Below are positions 1-8,711 of a DNA stretch of 64,000 nt, piece by piece (positions within the stretch are counted from its first letter, which is position 1; the number at the start of each line of letters is the position of its first letter). The notes under the pieces are model-generated. The model searched no databases. It was not told the DNA's origin and saw only the letters and a list, made by a program, of their open reading frames with translations. The position numbers and the translations under genes were made by a program. The DNA comes from Enterobacter wuhouensis (GTDB lineage Bacteria > Pseudomonadota > Gammaproteobacteria > Enterobacterales > Enterobacteriaceae). The DNA is taken from the NCBI RefSeq assembly GCF_004331265.1, contig NZ_SJOO01000010.1, positions 102,897-166,896 on the forward strand, in the 5' to 3' direction.

Positions 1-476
1 TGCAAGCTATTCCGATGACCTTACGTGGTGCCGAAAAACTGCGCGAAGAGCTGGATTTCCTGAAATCCGTGCGTCGTCCTGAAATCATCGCCGCTATCGC
101 GGATGCGCGTGAGCATGGCGACTTGAAAGAGAATGCTGAATATCACGCCGCGCGTGAGCAGCAGGGCTTCTGTGAAGGGCGTATTAAAGATATCGAAGCA
201 AAGCTGTCCAATGCGCAGGTTATCGATATCACCAAGATGCCAAACAATGGCCGCGTGATCTTTGGCTCTACCGTCAGCGTGTTGAACCTGGACAACGATG
301 AAGAGCAAACTTATCGCATCGTGGGTGATGATGAGGCTGACTTTAAGCAGAACCTGATTTCGGTGAACTCCCCGATTGCTCGTGGCCTGATTGGCAAAGA
401 GCAGGATGATGTGGTCATGATTCGCACCCCAGGCGGTGAAGTGGAATACGAAATTACGAAGGTTGAATATCTGTAA
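1..476 (+). CDS. greA: Transcription elongation factor GreA (5' end cut by one base)
   Basis: GreA rescues backtracked RNA polymerase by stimulating transcript cleavage through the secondary channel. The window opens on the second base of the ATG: the in-frame codons before the internal Met read Q-A-I-P, as in E. coli GreA, so only one base is missing and the protein would be 158 residues. The N-terminal coiled coil carries the acidic tip (DAREHGDLKENAEY), whose acidic residues position the catalytic metal. The C-terminal FKBP-like domain includes SPIARGLIGK. A strong hairpin follows the stop codon. Confidence 0.97.
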   Translation, partial: QAIPMTLRGAEKLREELDFLKSVRRPEIIAAIADAREHGDLKENAEYHAAREQQGFCEGRIKDIEAKLSNAQVIDITKMPNNGRVIFGSTVSVLNLDNDEEQTYRIVGDDEADFKQNLISVNSPIARGLIGKEQDDVVMIRTPGGEVEYEITKVEYL

Positions 477-518
477 TTCGCTTCTCCGCTAAGATGTTGA
501 TACATTGTAAAGAAAAGA

Positions 519-541
519 AAAAGGCCGCATAGCGGCCTTTT
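519..541. terminator. Bidirectional terminator between greA and yhbY
   Basis: A perfect 9-bp stem (AAAGGCCGC / GCGGCCTTT, 520-528 and 532-540) has a 3-base loop, extends by one A-T pair, and is flanked by A and T runs. It lies between the convergent greA and yhbY and can serve both strands. Confidence 0.9.
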
Positions 542-627
542 ATCAACTCAAGGAGCGTGGCATTTTGCTCACCTGCTGACAGAAATCCCTCGTTTTACAC
601 AGAAAATGTGTGCAATTCAGGATATCC

Positions 628-921
628 TTAGCGTGGCAGCGAGATTTTGCGCTCTTTAGATGGGCGATAGAGCACCAGCGTTTTACCGATGACCTGTACG
701 TTACAGGCGCCGGTTTCGCGCACGATGGCTTCCACGATCAGGTTTTTAGTGTCTCTGTCTTCAGAGGCGATTTTCACCTTGATCAGCTCGTGGTGTTCCA
801 GCGCTTGTTCAATCTCGGCAAGCACCCCTTCGGTCAAACCATTGTTGCCAAGCATAACTACAGGCTTGAGCGGATGTGCCAGACCTTTGAGGTGCTGTTT
901 TTGTTTAGTACTCAGATTCAT
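628..921 (-). CDS. yhbY: Ribosome assembly RNA-binding protein YhbY
   Basis: This is a 97-residue CRS1-YhbY (CRM) domain protein that associates with pre-50S particles. The start chosen gives MNLSTKQKQHLK, which matches the E. coli length; a longer in-frame reading to 1023 adds 34 residues with no family counterpart. The conserved KPVVMLGNNGLTEGVL segment, with its GxxG-type RNA-binding loop, is present at about residues 20-35. The gene is divergent from rlmE, which also acts on the 50S subunit, and convergent with greA. Confidence 0.95.
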   Translation of the reverse strand: MNLSTKQKQHLKGLAHPLKPVVMLGNNGLTEGVLAEIEQALEHHELIKVKIASEDRDTKNLIVEAIVRETGACNVQVIGKTLVLYRPSKERKISLPR

Positions 922-1048
922 CGTATATTTTTGCTTACGTTGGGATTGAAAACGGTTCATTCTACCGCCATCTCCCTTATATCGCCAAATAGCAGCGTAG
1001 AAATTTACGTCAAAGGTAGGCAACGATGAACCCGGACGGAAAAGTTAA

Positions 1049-1675
1049 ATGACAGGTAAAAAGCGTTCTGCCAGTTCCAGCCGCTGGCTTCAGGAACACT
1101 TTAGCGATAAATATGTTCTGCAGGCGCAGAAAAAGGGGTTACGTTCCCGCGCCTGGTTTAAACTTGATGAAATACAGCAAAGTGACAAACTTTTTAAGCC
1201 GGGGATGACGGTTGTCGACCTCGGTGCCGCGCCTGGCGGATGGTCCCAGTATGCGGTAACGCAGATCGGCGGCGCGGGTCGAATCATTGCATGCGATCTT
1301 TTACCGATGGATCCCATTGTCGGTGTCGACTTCCTTCAGGGCGATTTTCGTGATGAATTAGTGCTGAAAGCGTTACTTGAACGTGTGGGTGACAGTAAGG
1401 TCCAGGTTGTCATGTCTGATATGGCACCAAATATGTGCGGAACACCTGCGGTGGATATCCCCCGCGGCATGTATTTGGTGGAGCTAGCGTTAGAAATGTG
1501 TCGTGATGTACTAGCGCCTGGTGGTAGTTTTGTTGTGAAGGTGTTTCAGGGCGAAGGTTTCGAGGAGTACCTTAAGGAAATTCGCTCCCTGTTTGCGAAG
1601 GTCAAAGTTCGTAAGCCGGACTCTTCCCGGGCGCGTTCCCGTGAAGTGTATATTGTAGCGACCGGGCGAAAATGA
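1049..1675 (+). CDS. rlmE: 23S rRNA Um2552 2'-O-methyltransferase RlmE (RrmJ/FtsJ)
   Basis: The enzyme methylates U2552 in the A loop of 23S rRNA late in 50S assembly. The length is 208 residues against 209 in E. coli, because the terminal proline is missing. The SAM-binding motif DLGAAPGGW is at residues 57-65. The catalytic tetrad K38, D124, K164 and E199 can all be read. Next to D124 the usual NMSGTP reads NMCGTP (C130), a substitution away from the catalytic residues. ftsH follows after 93 bases, as in E. coli, where the pair is heat-shock regulated. Confidence 0.97.
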   Translation: MTGKKRSASSSRWLQEHFSDKYVLQAQKKGLRSRAWFKLDEIQQSDKLFKPGMTVVDLGAAPGGWSQYAVTQIGGAGRIIACDLLPMDPIVGVDFLQGDFRDELVLKALLERVGDSKVQVVMSDMAPNMCGTPAVDIPRGMYLVELALEMCRDVLAPGGSFVVKVFQGEGFEEYLKEIRSLFAKVKVRKPDSSRARSREVYIVATGRK

Positions 1676-1700
1676 TAACCGGTAGATTTCAGGCGAAAGT

Positions 1701-1728
1701 TTGAATGAAACTGGATATAGAGTATCCT
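1701..1728 (+). promoter_or_regulatory. Possible sigma-70 promoter for ftsH
   Basis: TTGAAT (1701-1706) and TATCCT (1723-1728) are separated by 16 bases, upstream of ftsH in the rlmE-ftsH gap. The match is by eye only. E. coli also uses an RpoH promoter upstream of rlmE, which I could not assign here. Confidence 0.35.
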
Positions 1729-1768
1729 GACGCTGTTTTTAACACAGTTGTAATGTGAGGTTAATCCC

Positions 1769-3712
1769 TTGAGTGACATGGCGAAAAACCTAATTCTCTG
1801 GCTGGTCATTGCCGTCGTGCTGATGTCAGTATTCCAGAGCTTTGGGCCCAGCGAGTCGAATGGCCGCAAGGTGGATTATTCTACCTTCCTGCAGGAGGTC
1901 AATCAGGACCAGGTTCGCGAAGCGCGTATCAACGGACGTGAGATCAACGTTACCAAGAAAGATAGTAACCGTTACACGACCTACATCCCGGTGAACGATC
2001 CTAAGCTGCTTGATAACCTTCTGACCAAAAACGTCAAAGTGGTTGGCGAGCCGCCAGAAGAACCGAGCCTGCTGGCTTCTATCTTCATTTCCTGGTTCCC
2101 GATGCTGCTTCTTATCGGCGTCTGGATCTTCTTTATGCGTCAAATGCAGGGCGGCGGTGGCAAAGGTGCCATGTCGTTCGGTAAGAGCAAGGCGCGTATG
2201 CTGACGGAAGATCAGATCAAGACCACATTTGCCGATGTCGCAGGTTGTGACGAAGCAAAAGAAGAAGTAGGCGAACTGGTTGAATACCTGCGCGAGCCGA
2301 GCCGTTTCCAGAAGCTGGGCGGTAAGATCCCGAAAGGCGTCCTGATGGTCGGCCCTCCGGGTACCGGTAAAACCCTGCTGGCGAAAGCGATTGCAGGTGA
2401 AGCGAAGGTGCCGTTCTTTACTATTTCAGGTTCTGACTTTGTTGAAATGTTCGTGGGTGTGGGTGCATCTCGTGTGCGCGACATGTTCGAGCAGGCCAAA
2501 AAGGCAGCGCCGTGCATTATCTTCATCGATGAAATCGACGCCGTAGGCCGCCAGCGTGGCGCAGGCCTGGGCGGTGGCCACGATGAACGTGAACAGACGC
2601 TGAACCAGATGCTGGTTGAGATGGACGGCTTCGAAGGTAACGAAGGTATTATCGTTATCGCCGCAACTAACCGCCCTGACGTACTTGACCCAGCGCTGCT
2701 GCGTCCAGGCCGTTTCGACCGTCAGGTCGTGGTCGGTCTGCCGGATGTTCGCGGTCGTGAACAGATTCTGAAAGTCCACATGCGTCGCGTACCGCTGGCA
2801 CCAGACATCGACGCGGCAATCATTGCGCGTGGTACACCGGGCTTCTCCGGTGCGGATCTGGCTAACCTGGTCAACGAAGCCGCTCTGTTTGCCGCTCGCG
2901 GTAACAAGCGCGTCGTATCCATGGTGGAGTTTGAGAAAGCGAAAGACAAAATCATGATGGGTGCGGAACGTCGCTCCATGGTGATGACGGAAGCGCAGAA
3001 AGAGTCCACGGCATACCACGAAGCAGGCCACGCGATTATCGGTCGTCTGGTACCGGAACACGATCCGGTGCACAAAGTGACGATTATTCCACGCGGCCGC
3101 GCGCTGGGTGTGACCTTCTTCCTGCCTGAAGGCGACGCGATCAGCGCCAGCCGTCAGAAGCTGGAAAGCCAGATTTCGACCCTGTACGGCGGTCGTCTGG
3201 CAGAAGAGATTATCTACGGCGTGGAACATGTGTCTACCGGTGCGTCCAACGACATCAAAGTCGCGACAAACCTGGCACGTAACATGGTGACCCAGTGGGG
3301 CTTCTCCGACAAACTCGGTCCGCTGCTGTATGCAGAGGAAGAGGGGGAAGTATTCCTGGGCCGTTCCGTGGCGAAAGCAAAACATATGTCCGATGAAACG
3401 GCACGTATCATCGATCAGGAAGTGAAATCACTGGTAGAACGTAACTATGCGCGCGCACGCCAGATCCTGAACGACAATATGGACATCCTGCACTCGATGA
3501 AAGATGCGCTCATGAAATATGAGACTATCGATGCTCCGCAGATTGACGACCTGATGGCTCGCCGCGAAGTGCGTCCGCCAGCAGGCTGGGAAGACCCAGG
3601 CGCATCCAACAATTCTGACAACAATGGCACCCCGCGTGCGCCGCGTCCGGTCGATGAACCGCGTACGCCAAACCCGGGCAACACCATGTCAGAACAGTTG
3701 GGCGATAAGTAA
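1769..3712 (+). CDS. ftsH: ATP-dependent zinc metalloprotease FtsH
   Basis: FtsH is the membrane-anchored AAA+ protease that degrades LpxC, RpoH and misassembled membrane proteins. The reading is 647 residues. It has an N-terminal TM helix (about 7-25), a periplasmic domain, a second TM (about 103-123), the AAA domain with Walker A GPPGTGKT at 195-202 and Walker B IIFIDEID, and the zinc site HEAGH near 417-421. The start used is TTG at 1769, preceded by GTGAGG with 8-base spacing. The ATG at 1778 (644 residues) is the classical E. coli start but sits 17 bases from that Shine-Dalgarno sequence. Confidence 0.97.
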   Translation: MSDMAKNLILWLVIAVVLMSVFQSFGPSESNGRKVDYSTFLQEVNQDQVREARINGREINVTKKDSNRYTTYIPVNDPKLLDNLLTKNVKVVGEPPEEPSLLASIFISWFPMLLLIGVWIFFMRQMQGGGGKGAMSFGKSKARMLTEDQIKTTFADVAGCDEAKEEVGELVEYLREPSRFQKLGGKIPKGVLMVGPPGTGKTLLAKAIAGEAKVPFFTISGSDFVEMFVGVGASRVRDMFEQAKKAAPCIIFIDEIDAVGRQRGAGLGGGHDEREQTLNQMLVEMDGFEGNEGIIVIAATNRPDVLDPALLRPGRFDRQVVVGLPDVRGREQILKVHMRRVPLAPDIDAAIIARGTPGFSGADLANLVNEAALFAARGNKRVVSMVEFEKAKDKIMMGAERRSMVMTEAQKESTAYHEAGHAIIGRLVPEHDPVHKVTIIPRGRALGVTFFLPEGDAISASRQKLESQISTLYGGRLAEEIIYGVEHVSTGASNDIKVATNLARNMVTQWGFSDKLGPLLYAEEEGEVFLGRSVAKAKHMSDETARIIDQEVKSLVERNYARARQILNDNMDILHSMKDALMKYETIDAPQIDDLMARREVRPPAGWEDPGASNNSDNNGTPRAPRPVDEPRTPNPGNTMSEQLGDK

Positions 3713-3744
3713 GTCACTGCTGTTGACGCGTTTGTCTGTATCTC

Positions 3745-3772
3745 AAACCCTGGAGCTTGCTCCGGGGTTTTT
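3745..3772 (+). terminator. Terminator after ftsH
   Basis: The hairpin pairs CCCTGGAGC with GCTCCGGGG (one G-T pair) and is followed by TTTTT. It separates ftsH from folP. Confidence 0.85.
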
Positions 3773-3811
3773 CTTTTCTGTTAAACCACATTAATACCAG
3801 GGATTCTCGCC

Positions 3812-4660
3812 ATGAAACTATTCGCCCAGGACTCGCATCTCGATCTCTCACATCCGCACGTGATGGGCATCCTGAATGTTACCCCTGACTCCTTCTCTGA
3901 CGGCGGCACGCACAACACGCTGATCGACGCGGTTAAGCACGCAAATTTAATGATCAACGCGGGTGCCACCATTATTGATGTTGGCGGTGAATCGACGCGT
4001 CCAGGCGCGGCGGATGTTTCTGTAGAGGAAGAGCTGGCGCGTGTGGTGCCGGTGGTTGAAGCCATCGCACAGCGTTTCGAAGTGTGGATCTCTGTTGATA
4101 CCTCTAAACCTGAAGTCATTCGTGAAGTAGCGAGAGTAGGCGCTCACATTATCAATGACATCCGCTCATTGACCGAGCCGGGCGCTATTGAAGCGGCAGC
4201 GGAAACCGGCCTGCCGGTTTGTCTGATGCACATGCAGGGTCAGCCGAAAACGATGCAGGAAGCCCCGAAGTATGACGATGTCTTTGCCGACGTGAATCGC
4301 TTCTTTAATGAGCATATAGCGCGCTGCGAGCGTGCCGGTATCGCAAAAGATAAATTGCTGCTCGACCCGGGGTTCGGTTTCGGTAAAAATCTTTCCCACA
4401 ACTATGCGCTGCTTGCGCGCTTATCAGAATTTCATCAGTTCGGCCTGCCGCTGCTGGTGGGGATGTCGAGAAAGTCGATGATTGGGCAACTGCTGAACGT
4501 GGGGCCAAGCGAGCGTCTGAGCGGCAGCCTGGCGTGCGCGGTGATTGCAGCGATGCAGGGCGCGCATATTATCCGTGTCCATGACGTCAAAGAAACAGTA
4601 GAAGCCATGCGTGTGGTAGAAGCCACACTGGCAGCGAAGGAAAACAAACGCTATGAGTAA
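3812..4660 (+). CDS. folP: Dihydropteroate synthase FolP
   Basis: FolP condenses p-aminobenzoate with 6-hydroxymethyl-dihydropterin pyrophosphate in folate synthesis and is the sulfonamide target. The 282-residue length equals E. coli. The TIM-barrel signatures are visible: NVTPDSFSDGG (22-32), the GGESTRPGA pterin/pyrophosphate loop, DPGFGFGK, and the SRKSMIG loop followed by RVHDV. The last 8 bases overlap the glmM start, which indicates translational coupling. Confidence 0.97.
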   Translation: MKLFAQDSHLDLSHPHVMGILNVTPDSFSDGGTHNTLIDAVKHANLMINAGATIIDVGGESTRPGAADVSVEEELARVVPVVEAIAQRFEVWISVDTSKPEVIREVARVGAHIINDIRSLTEPGAIEAAAETGLPVCLMHMQGQPKTMQEAPKYDDVFADVNRFFNEHIARCERAGIAKDKLLLDPGFGFGKNLSHNYALLARLSEFHQFGLPLLVGMSRKSMIGQLLNVGPSERLSGSLACAVIAAMQGAHIIRVHDVKETVEAMRVVEATLAAKENKRYE

Positions 4661-5990
4661 TCGTAAATATTTTGGTACCGATGGCATCCGTGGGCGCGTA
4701 GGCGATGCGCCAATCACCCCTGATTTTGTTCTGAAGCTGGGCTGGGCTGCTGGCAAGGTACTGGCGCGTCATGGTTCCCGTAAGATCATCATCGGTAAAG
4801 ATACCCGTATTTCAGGCTATATGCTGGAATCCGCGCTGGAAGCCGGTCTGGCCGCAGCGGGGCTTTCTGCTTCCTTCACCGGCCCAATGCCTACGCCCGC
4901 CGTTGCGTATTTGACGCGGACCTTCCGTGCGGAAGCGGGGATTGTTATTTCGGCATCGCATAACCCGTTCTACGACAACGGCATCAAGTTCTTCTCTATC
5001 GACGGCACCAAGCTGCCGGATGAAGTGGAAGAGGCGATTGAAGCCGAAATGGAAAAAGAGATCACCTGCGTCGACTCAGCCGAGCTGGGTAAAGCGAACC
5101 GCATTGTCGATGCCGCGGGCCGTTACATTGAATTCTGTAAAGGAACCTTCCCGAACGAGCTGAGCCTGGCGCATCTGAAGATTGTGGTGGATTGTGCAAA
5201 CGGCGCGACCTACCACATTGCCCCGAATGTTTTCCGCGAGCTGGGTGCGAACGTGATCACCATCGGCTGTGAGCCAGACGGCCTGAACATCAACGAGCAG
5301 GTGGGAGCAACGGACGTTCGTGCTCTGCAGGCACGCGTGCTGGCGGAAAAAGCCGATCTGGGGATTGCGCTGGACGGCGACGGCGACCGCGTGATCATGG
5401 TTGACCACGAAGGTAACAAGGTCGACGGCGATCAGATCCTCTACATCATCGCGCGTGAAGGTCTGCGTCAGGGCCAGCTTCGCGGCGGCGCCGTAGGTAC
5501 GCTGATGAGCAACATGGGTCTGGAGCTGGCGCTGAAGCAGCTTGGGATCCCGTTTGTCCGCGCGAAAGTGGGCGACCGCTACGTACTGGAAAAACTGCAG
5601 GAGAAGGGCTGGCGCATTGGGGCTGAAAACTCCGGCCACGTGATCCTTCTCGACAAAACGACCACCGGTGACGGCATTGTCGCGGGCCTGCAGGTTGTGG
5701 CCGCCATGGCGCGCAACCATATGAGCCTGCACGATCTCTGCAGCGGCATGAAAATGTTCCCGCAGATCCTCGTCAACGTGCGTTTCACAGCGGGTAAAGG
5801 CGATCCGCTTGAAAATGACAACGTGAAAGCGGTGATGGCTGACGTTGAAGCGGCCCTGGGCAATCGTGGCCGTGTACTGCTGCGTAAGTCAGGTACTGAG
5901 CCACTGATCCGCGTAATGGTGGAAGGTGAAGATGAAGCGCAGGTGACTGAATTCGCGCACCGTATTGCTGATGCGGTGAAAGCTGCATAA
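4653..5990 (+). CDS. glmM: Phosphoglucosamine mutase GlmM
   Basis: GlmM converts glucosamine-6-phosphate to glucosamine-1-phosphate for UDP-GlcNAc, peptidoglycan and LPS. At 445 residues it matches the family length. The phosphoserine loop ISASHNP contains S102, the metal-binding DGDGDR motif is central, and the C-terminal RKSGTEPLIRVM sugar-phosphate-binding loop is intact. It is coupled to folP by an 8-base overlap. Confidence 0.97.
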   Translation: MSNRKYFGTDGIRGRVGDAPITPDFVLKLGWAAGKVLARHGSRKIIIGKDTRISGYMLESALEAGLAAAGLSASFTGPMPTPAVAYLTRTFRAEAGIVISASHNPFYDNGIKFFSIDGTKLPDEVEEAIEAEMEKEITCVDSAELGKANRIVDAAGRYIEFCKGTFPNELSLAHLKIVVDCANGATYHIAPNVFRELGANVITIGCEPDGLNINEQVGATDVRALQARVLAEKADLGIALDGDGDRVIMVDHEGNKVDGDQILYIIAREGLRQGQLRGGAVGTLMSNMGLELALKQLGIPFVRAKVGDRYVLEKLQEKGWRIGAENSGHVILLDKTTTGDGIVAGLQVVAAMARNHMSLHDLCSGMKMFPQILVNVRFTAGKGDPLENDNVKAVMADVEAALGNRGRVLLRKSGTEPLIRVMVEGEDEAQVTEFAHRIADAVKAA

Positions 5991-6011
5991 AATTTCACTG
6001 TAAGTGTTTAA

Positions 6012-6036
6012 AAAGGCGGCGCTTGCCGCCTTTGTT
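6012..6036 (+). terminator. Terminator after glmM
   Basis: A perfect 9-bp stem (AAAGGCGGC / GCCGCCTTT) has a 4-base loop and is followed by TTTGTTTT. It ends the ftsH-folP-glmM block. Confidence 0.88.
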
Positions 6037-6214
6037 TTGAGCAATTAATGGCTTTTTGCTGTTTTTTTCCGCAGTTGATACAATGCGTCAAAAATGCCCT
6101 TGCGAAGGTGATTCGCTTTGGTTAGTATTCACACCCGCTTCAGTGGGAAACACGAAATCCTGCTAATTGGTCGAAGCATTGGTATGCGGCAAATCCGCAA
6201 GGAACAGGTTGATT

Positions 6215-6547
6215 ATGTACGAAGCTCTTTTAGTTATTTTCCTTATTGTAGCCATCGCTCTCGTAGCGCTGATCATGCTGCAGCAAGGTAAAGGCGCTGA
6301 TATGGGAGCCTCCTTCGGAGCAGGCGCTTCCGGTACGCTGTTTGGTTCAAGTGGTTCTGCGAACTTCATGACCCGCACTACGGCGATTCTGGCTACGCTG
6401 TTCTTCATCATCAGTCTGGTGCTGGGCAATATCAACAGCAACAAGACCAGTAAAGGAAGCGAGTGGGAAAATCTGAGCGCGCCAGCAAAAACTGAGCAGA
6501 CTCAGCCAGCTGCACCGGCTAAGCCAACCAGCGATATCCCGCAGTAA
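6215..6547 (+). CDS. secG: Protein translocase subunit SecG
   Basis: SecG is the small third subunit of the SecYEG channel and assists SecA-driven export. The 110-residue reading starts MYEALLVIFL as in E. coli; the 16 codons upstream in frame have no family counterpart. Two TM helices (about 1-20 and 52-72) flank the glycine-rich loop with GKGADMGASFG. The tail is Ala/Pro/Gln-rich and polar. leuU begins 9 bases after the stop and is probably cotranscribed. Confidence 0.96.
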   Translation: MYEALLVIFLIVAIALVALIMLQQGKGADMGASFGAGASGTLFGSSGSANFMTRTTAILATLFFIISLVLGNINSNKTSKGSEWENLSAPAKTEQTQPAAPAKPTSDIPQ

Positions 6548-6556
6548 GTATTCAGT

Positions 6557-6643
6557 ACCGAGGTGGTGGAATTGGTAGACACGCTACCTTGAGGTGGTAG
6601 TGCCCTAACGGGCTTGTGGGTTCGAGTCCCATCCTCGGTACCA
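6557..6643 (+). tRNA. leuU: tRNA-Leu (anticodon GAG)
   Basis: An 87-base class II tRNA with encoded CCA (6641-6643). The anticodon stem CTACC/GGTAG encloses TT-GAG-GT, with the anticodon at 6591-6593. A long variable arm (TGCCCTAACGGGCT) and the T loop GTTCGAGTC are present. The acceptor is ACCGAGG with CCTCGGT, so position 1 is A paired with U72; as I recall, E. coli leuU has G there, giving a G-U pair. Confidence 0.95.
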
Positions 6644-6655
6644 ATATTCCAGAAG

Positions 6656-6683
6656 AAAGACGTCGAAAGACGTCTTTTTTTTT
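6656..6683 (+). terminator. Terminator after leuU
   Basis: A perfect 9-bp stem (AAAGACGTC / GACGTCTTT) is closed by a GAAA tetraloop and followed by a run of nine T residues counted from the stem end. Confidence 0.92.
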
Positions 6684-6712
6684 CGTCTGTATATTGTGCT
6701 GGCGGCCAAAAT

Positions 6713-6742
6713 GGCGGGTGGCGCTGCGCTTACCCGCCCTAC
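6713..6742. repeat. REP element between leuU and argG
   Basis: A palindrome of the REP class, GCGGGTGGCGCTGCGCTTACCCGC, is followed by CCTAC. It lies between two convergent transcription units, the typical location. The same unit recurs near 13,540, 22,234, 29,644 and 50,705. Confidence 0.8.
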
Positions 6743-6750
6743 AAACACCA

Positions 6751-6778
6751 AAAAAAGGCGCCCTGTGGGCGCCTTTTG
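6751..6778. terminator. Terminator of argG (minus strand)
   Basis: AAAAGGCGCCC / GGGCGCCTTTT form an 11-bp perfect stem with loop TGT, flanked by A and T runs. It lies just downstream of the argG stop on the minus strand and can also stop readthrough from leuU. Confidence 0.9.
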
Positions 6779-6794
6779 CATGTCTTGCTGTCGA

Positions 6795-8141
6795 TTACTT
6801 CTTGTCGCTGTGTTCTAGGTTTTCAACCTGCGGCAGACCGTTACCGGAGCTGGCGGAAAGCAGGCCGTTCTCAACGTAGTTGAACAGCTTCTCACGGGTA
6901 TCGGTGATGTCCAGGTTACGCATGGTCAGCTGACCAATACGATCGTCCGGAGAGAATACGGAATCACCTTTTTCCATGGTCAAACGCTCTGCTTTATAGG
7001 TCAGATTGTCAGACACGGTGTTCAGGATGGAGTAGTCATTGCCGCGACGCAGTTCCAGCGTCACTTCGCCGGTGATTGCGCTTGCTACCCAACGCTGCAG
7101 GGCATCACGCAGCATCAGCGCCTGCGGATCGAACCAGCGGCCCTGGTACAGCAGTTTGCCCAGCTGACGTCCATGCGAGTGATACTGCTCGATGGTGTCT
7201 TCGTTGTGAATACCGGTCAGCAGACGTTCGTAAGCAATGTGCAGCAGCGCCATCCCCGGAGCTTCGTAGATGCCACGGCTTTTCGCTTCGATAATACGGT
7301 TTTCAATCTGATCGCTCATGCCCAGACCGTGACGGCCACCGATGCGGTTTGCTTCCAGCATCAGCTCAACGTCGTCAGAGAAGGTCTTTCCGTTCAGGGC
7401 AACCGGATGGCCGCGCTCAAAGCGTACGGTGACTTCCTCCGCCTGGATTTTGACGTTTTCGTCCCAGAACTTCACGCCCATGATCGGGTTAACGATCTTC
7501 ACGCTGGAGTTCAGGAATTCGAGATCTTTTGCTTCGTGCGTGGCACCCAGCATGTTGGAGTCGGTAGAGTAGGCTTTCTCAACGGACATTTTGTAATCAA
7601 AGCCGCAGGCAATCATGAATTCGGACATTTCATGACGGCCGCCCAGCTCGTCAATGAAGTCGGTATCCAGCCACGGTTTGTAAATCTGCAGTTCGGCGTT
7701 GGTCAGCAGGCCATAACGATAGAAACGTTCGATATCGTTGCCTTTATAGGTGCTGCCGTCACCCCAGATGTTCACGCCATCTTCTTTCATGGCGGCAACC
7801 AGCATGGTGCCGGTGACGGCACGGCCCAGCGGGGTGGTGTTGAAATAGGTCAGGCCGCCGGTGGTGTTATGAAAGGCACCACACTGAATCGCAGCGATAC
7901 CTTCGGCGACCAGCTGCTTACGGCAGTCAATCAGGCGTGCGTTCTCTGCGCCATACTCCATGGCACGACGAGGGATCGCGTCATAATCTTCCTCATCCGG
8001 CTGTCCCAGGTTCGCAGTATATGCATAAGGAACCGCTCCCTTCTGGCGCATCCACAGCAGTGCAGCGCTGGTATCCAGGCCGCCTGAAAAAGCGATGCCA
8101 ATACGTTGTCCTACGGGAAGATGCTTGAGAATCGTCGTCAT
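6795..8141 (-). CDS. argG: Argininosuccinate synthase ArgG
   Basis: ArgG joins citrulline and aspartate using ATP to give argininosuccinate, the penultimate step of arginine synthesis. It has 448 residues against 447 in E. coli. The ATP pyrophosphatase P-loop AFSGGLDTSA is at residues 17-26. The citrulline/aspartate-binding stretches (TGNDIERF-like YKGNDIERFYR, and GRHEMSEFM) are intact. The last 15 or so residues diverge from E. coli, as is common. Two ARG-box-like palindromes lie 51-81 bases upstream of the start codon. Confidence 0.97.
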   Translation of the reverse strand: MTTILKHLPVGQRIGIAFSGGLDTSAALLWMRQKGAVPYAYTANLGQPDEEDYDAIPRRAMEYGAENARLIDCRKQLVAEGIAAIQCGAFHNTTGGLTYFNTTPLGRAVTGTMLVAAMKEDGVNIWGDGSTYKGNDIERFYRYGLLTNAELQIYKPWLDTDFIDELGGRHEMSEFMIACGFDYKMSVEKAYSTDSNMLGATHEAKDLEFLNSSVKIVNPIMGVKFWDENVKIQAEEVTVRFERGHPVALNGKTFSDDVELMLEANRIGGRHGLGMSDQIENRIIEAKSRGIYEAPGMALLHIAYERLLTGIHNEDTIEQYHSHGRQLGKLLYQGRWFDPQALMLRDALQRWVASAITGEVTLELRRGNDYSILNTVSDNLTYKAERLTMEKGDSVFSPDDRIGQLTMRNLDITDTREKLFNYVENGLLSASSGNGLPQVENLEHSDKK

Positions 8142-8191
8142 ATAATAAAACCCTGCTTGATTGACTGATTAGAGACCGCTTTCGCTCTCGA

Positions 8192-8222
8192 TGCATGTTT
8201 ATGCAAAATAAGTGAGTATTCA
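8192..8222 (-). promoter_or_regulatory. Probable ArgR (ARG box) pair upstream of argG
   Basis: Two imperfect 14-bp palindromes resemble the ArgR box (TGAAT-N4-ATTCA): TGCATGTTTATGCA at 8192-8205 and TAAGTGAGTATTCA at 8209-8222. Repression of argG by ArgR is established in E. coli. The centre-to-centre spacing (17 bp) is shorter than the usual 21 bp, so the second box is less certain. Confidence 0.45.
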
Positions 8223-8306
8223 TTTAATCATCTTTTGTCGATGACCGAAAGAGACTCGTGCGTTTTTTGTAAAATTTTCCCTCGGTTTGCCCTGGCGGAA
8301 TCTGGG

Positions 8307-8336
8307 TTGACAGGTGGGGTCCACTATCAATATACT
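8307..8336 (+). promoter_or_regulatory. Upstream promoter of the metY-rimP-nusA operon
   Basis: A perfect TTGACA (8307-8312) and TATACT (8331-8336) are separated by 18 bases. They lie in the argG-metY divergent gap, oriented toward metY. Confidence 0.6.
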
Positions 8337-8383
8337 GGACGCCGATTTAACGTCCCGTCTTCGGTACCAAATCCCAGCATTAT

Positions 8384-8412
8384 TTGCAAATTCTCATCAA
8401 AACGCGTAGAAT
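8384..8412 (+). promoter_or_regulatory. metY-proximal promoter
   Basis: TTGCAA (8384-8389) and TAGAAT (8407-8412) are spaced 17 bases apart and lie 15 bases before the tRNA 5' end. This is a suitable position for a stable-RNA promoter of metY and the following operon. Confidence 0.6.
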
Positions 8413-8427
8413 TTGCCACGTTTCAGG

Positions 8428-8504
<77 letters not shown>

Positions 8505-8626
8505 CTTTCCCATAAAGTTCTTTTTCAAATATACTGTGAAGACTTAGAGCCTTCGTAGCTGGATTTGAAAAAATTCTTTCGGAGAGTGCTCCAGGCCACA
8601 GTTGTGGCTATAGGGTTCAGTTATCT

Positions 8627-8695
8627 AAAGCCCCGATTTGTCGGGGTTTTTTGTTATCTGACTACAGAATAACTGGGCTTTACGCCCTTTTTTTA
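8627..8695 (+). terminator. Tandem leader terminators between metY and rimP
   Basis: Two hairpins followed by T runs lie in the 207-base gap. The first is CCCCGA-TTTG-TCGGGG (8631-8646) then TTTTTT. The second, weaker one is GGGC-TTTAC-GCCC (8675-8687) then TTTTTTT. Tandem terminators here separate tRNA synthesis from the nusA operon. Partial readthrough controlled by NusA is the known E. coli arrangement; that it applies here is inference. Confidence 0.75.
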
Positions 8696-8711
8696 TGTAT
8701 TGGGGGTGGGC

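Noticed and set aside
610..1029. A 139-codon plus-strand frame over yhbY
   Set aside because: It is antisense to yhbY, which matches its family over its whole length.
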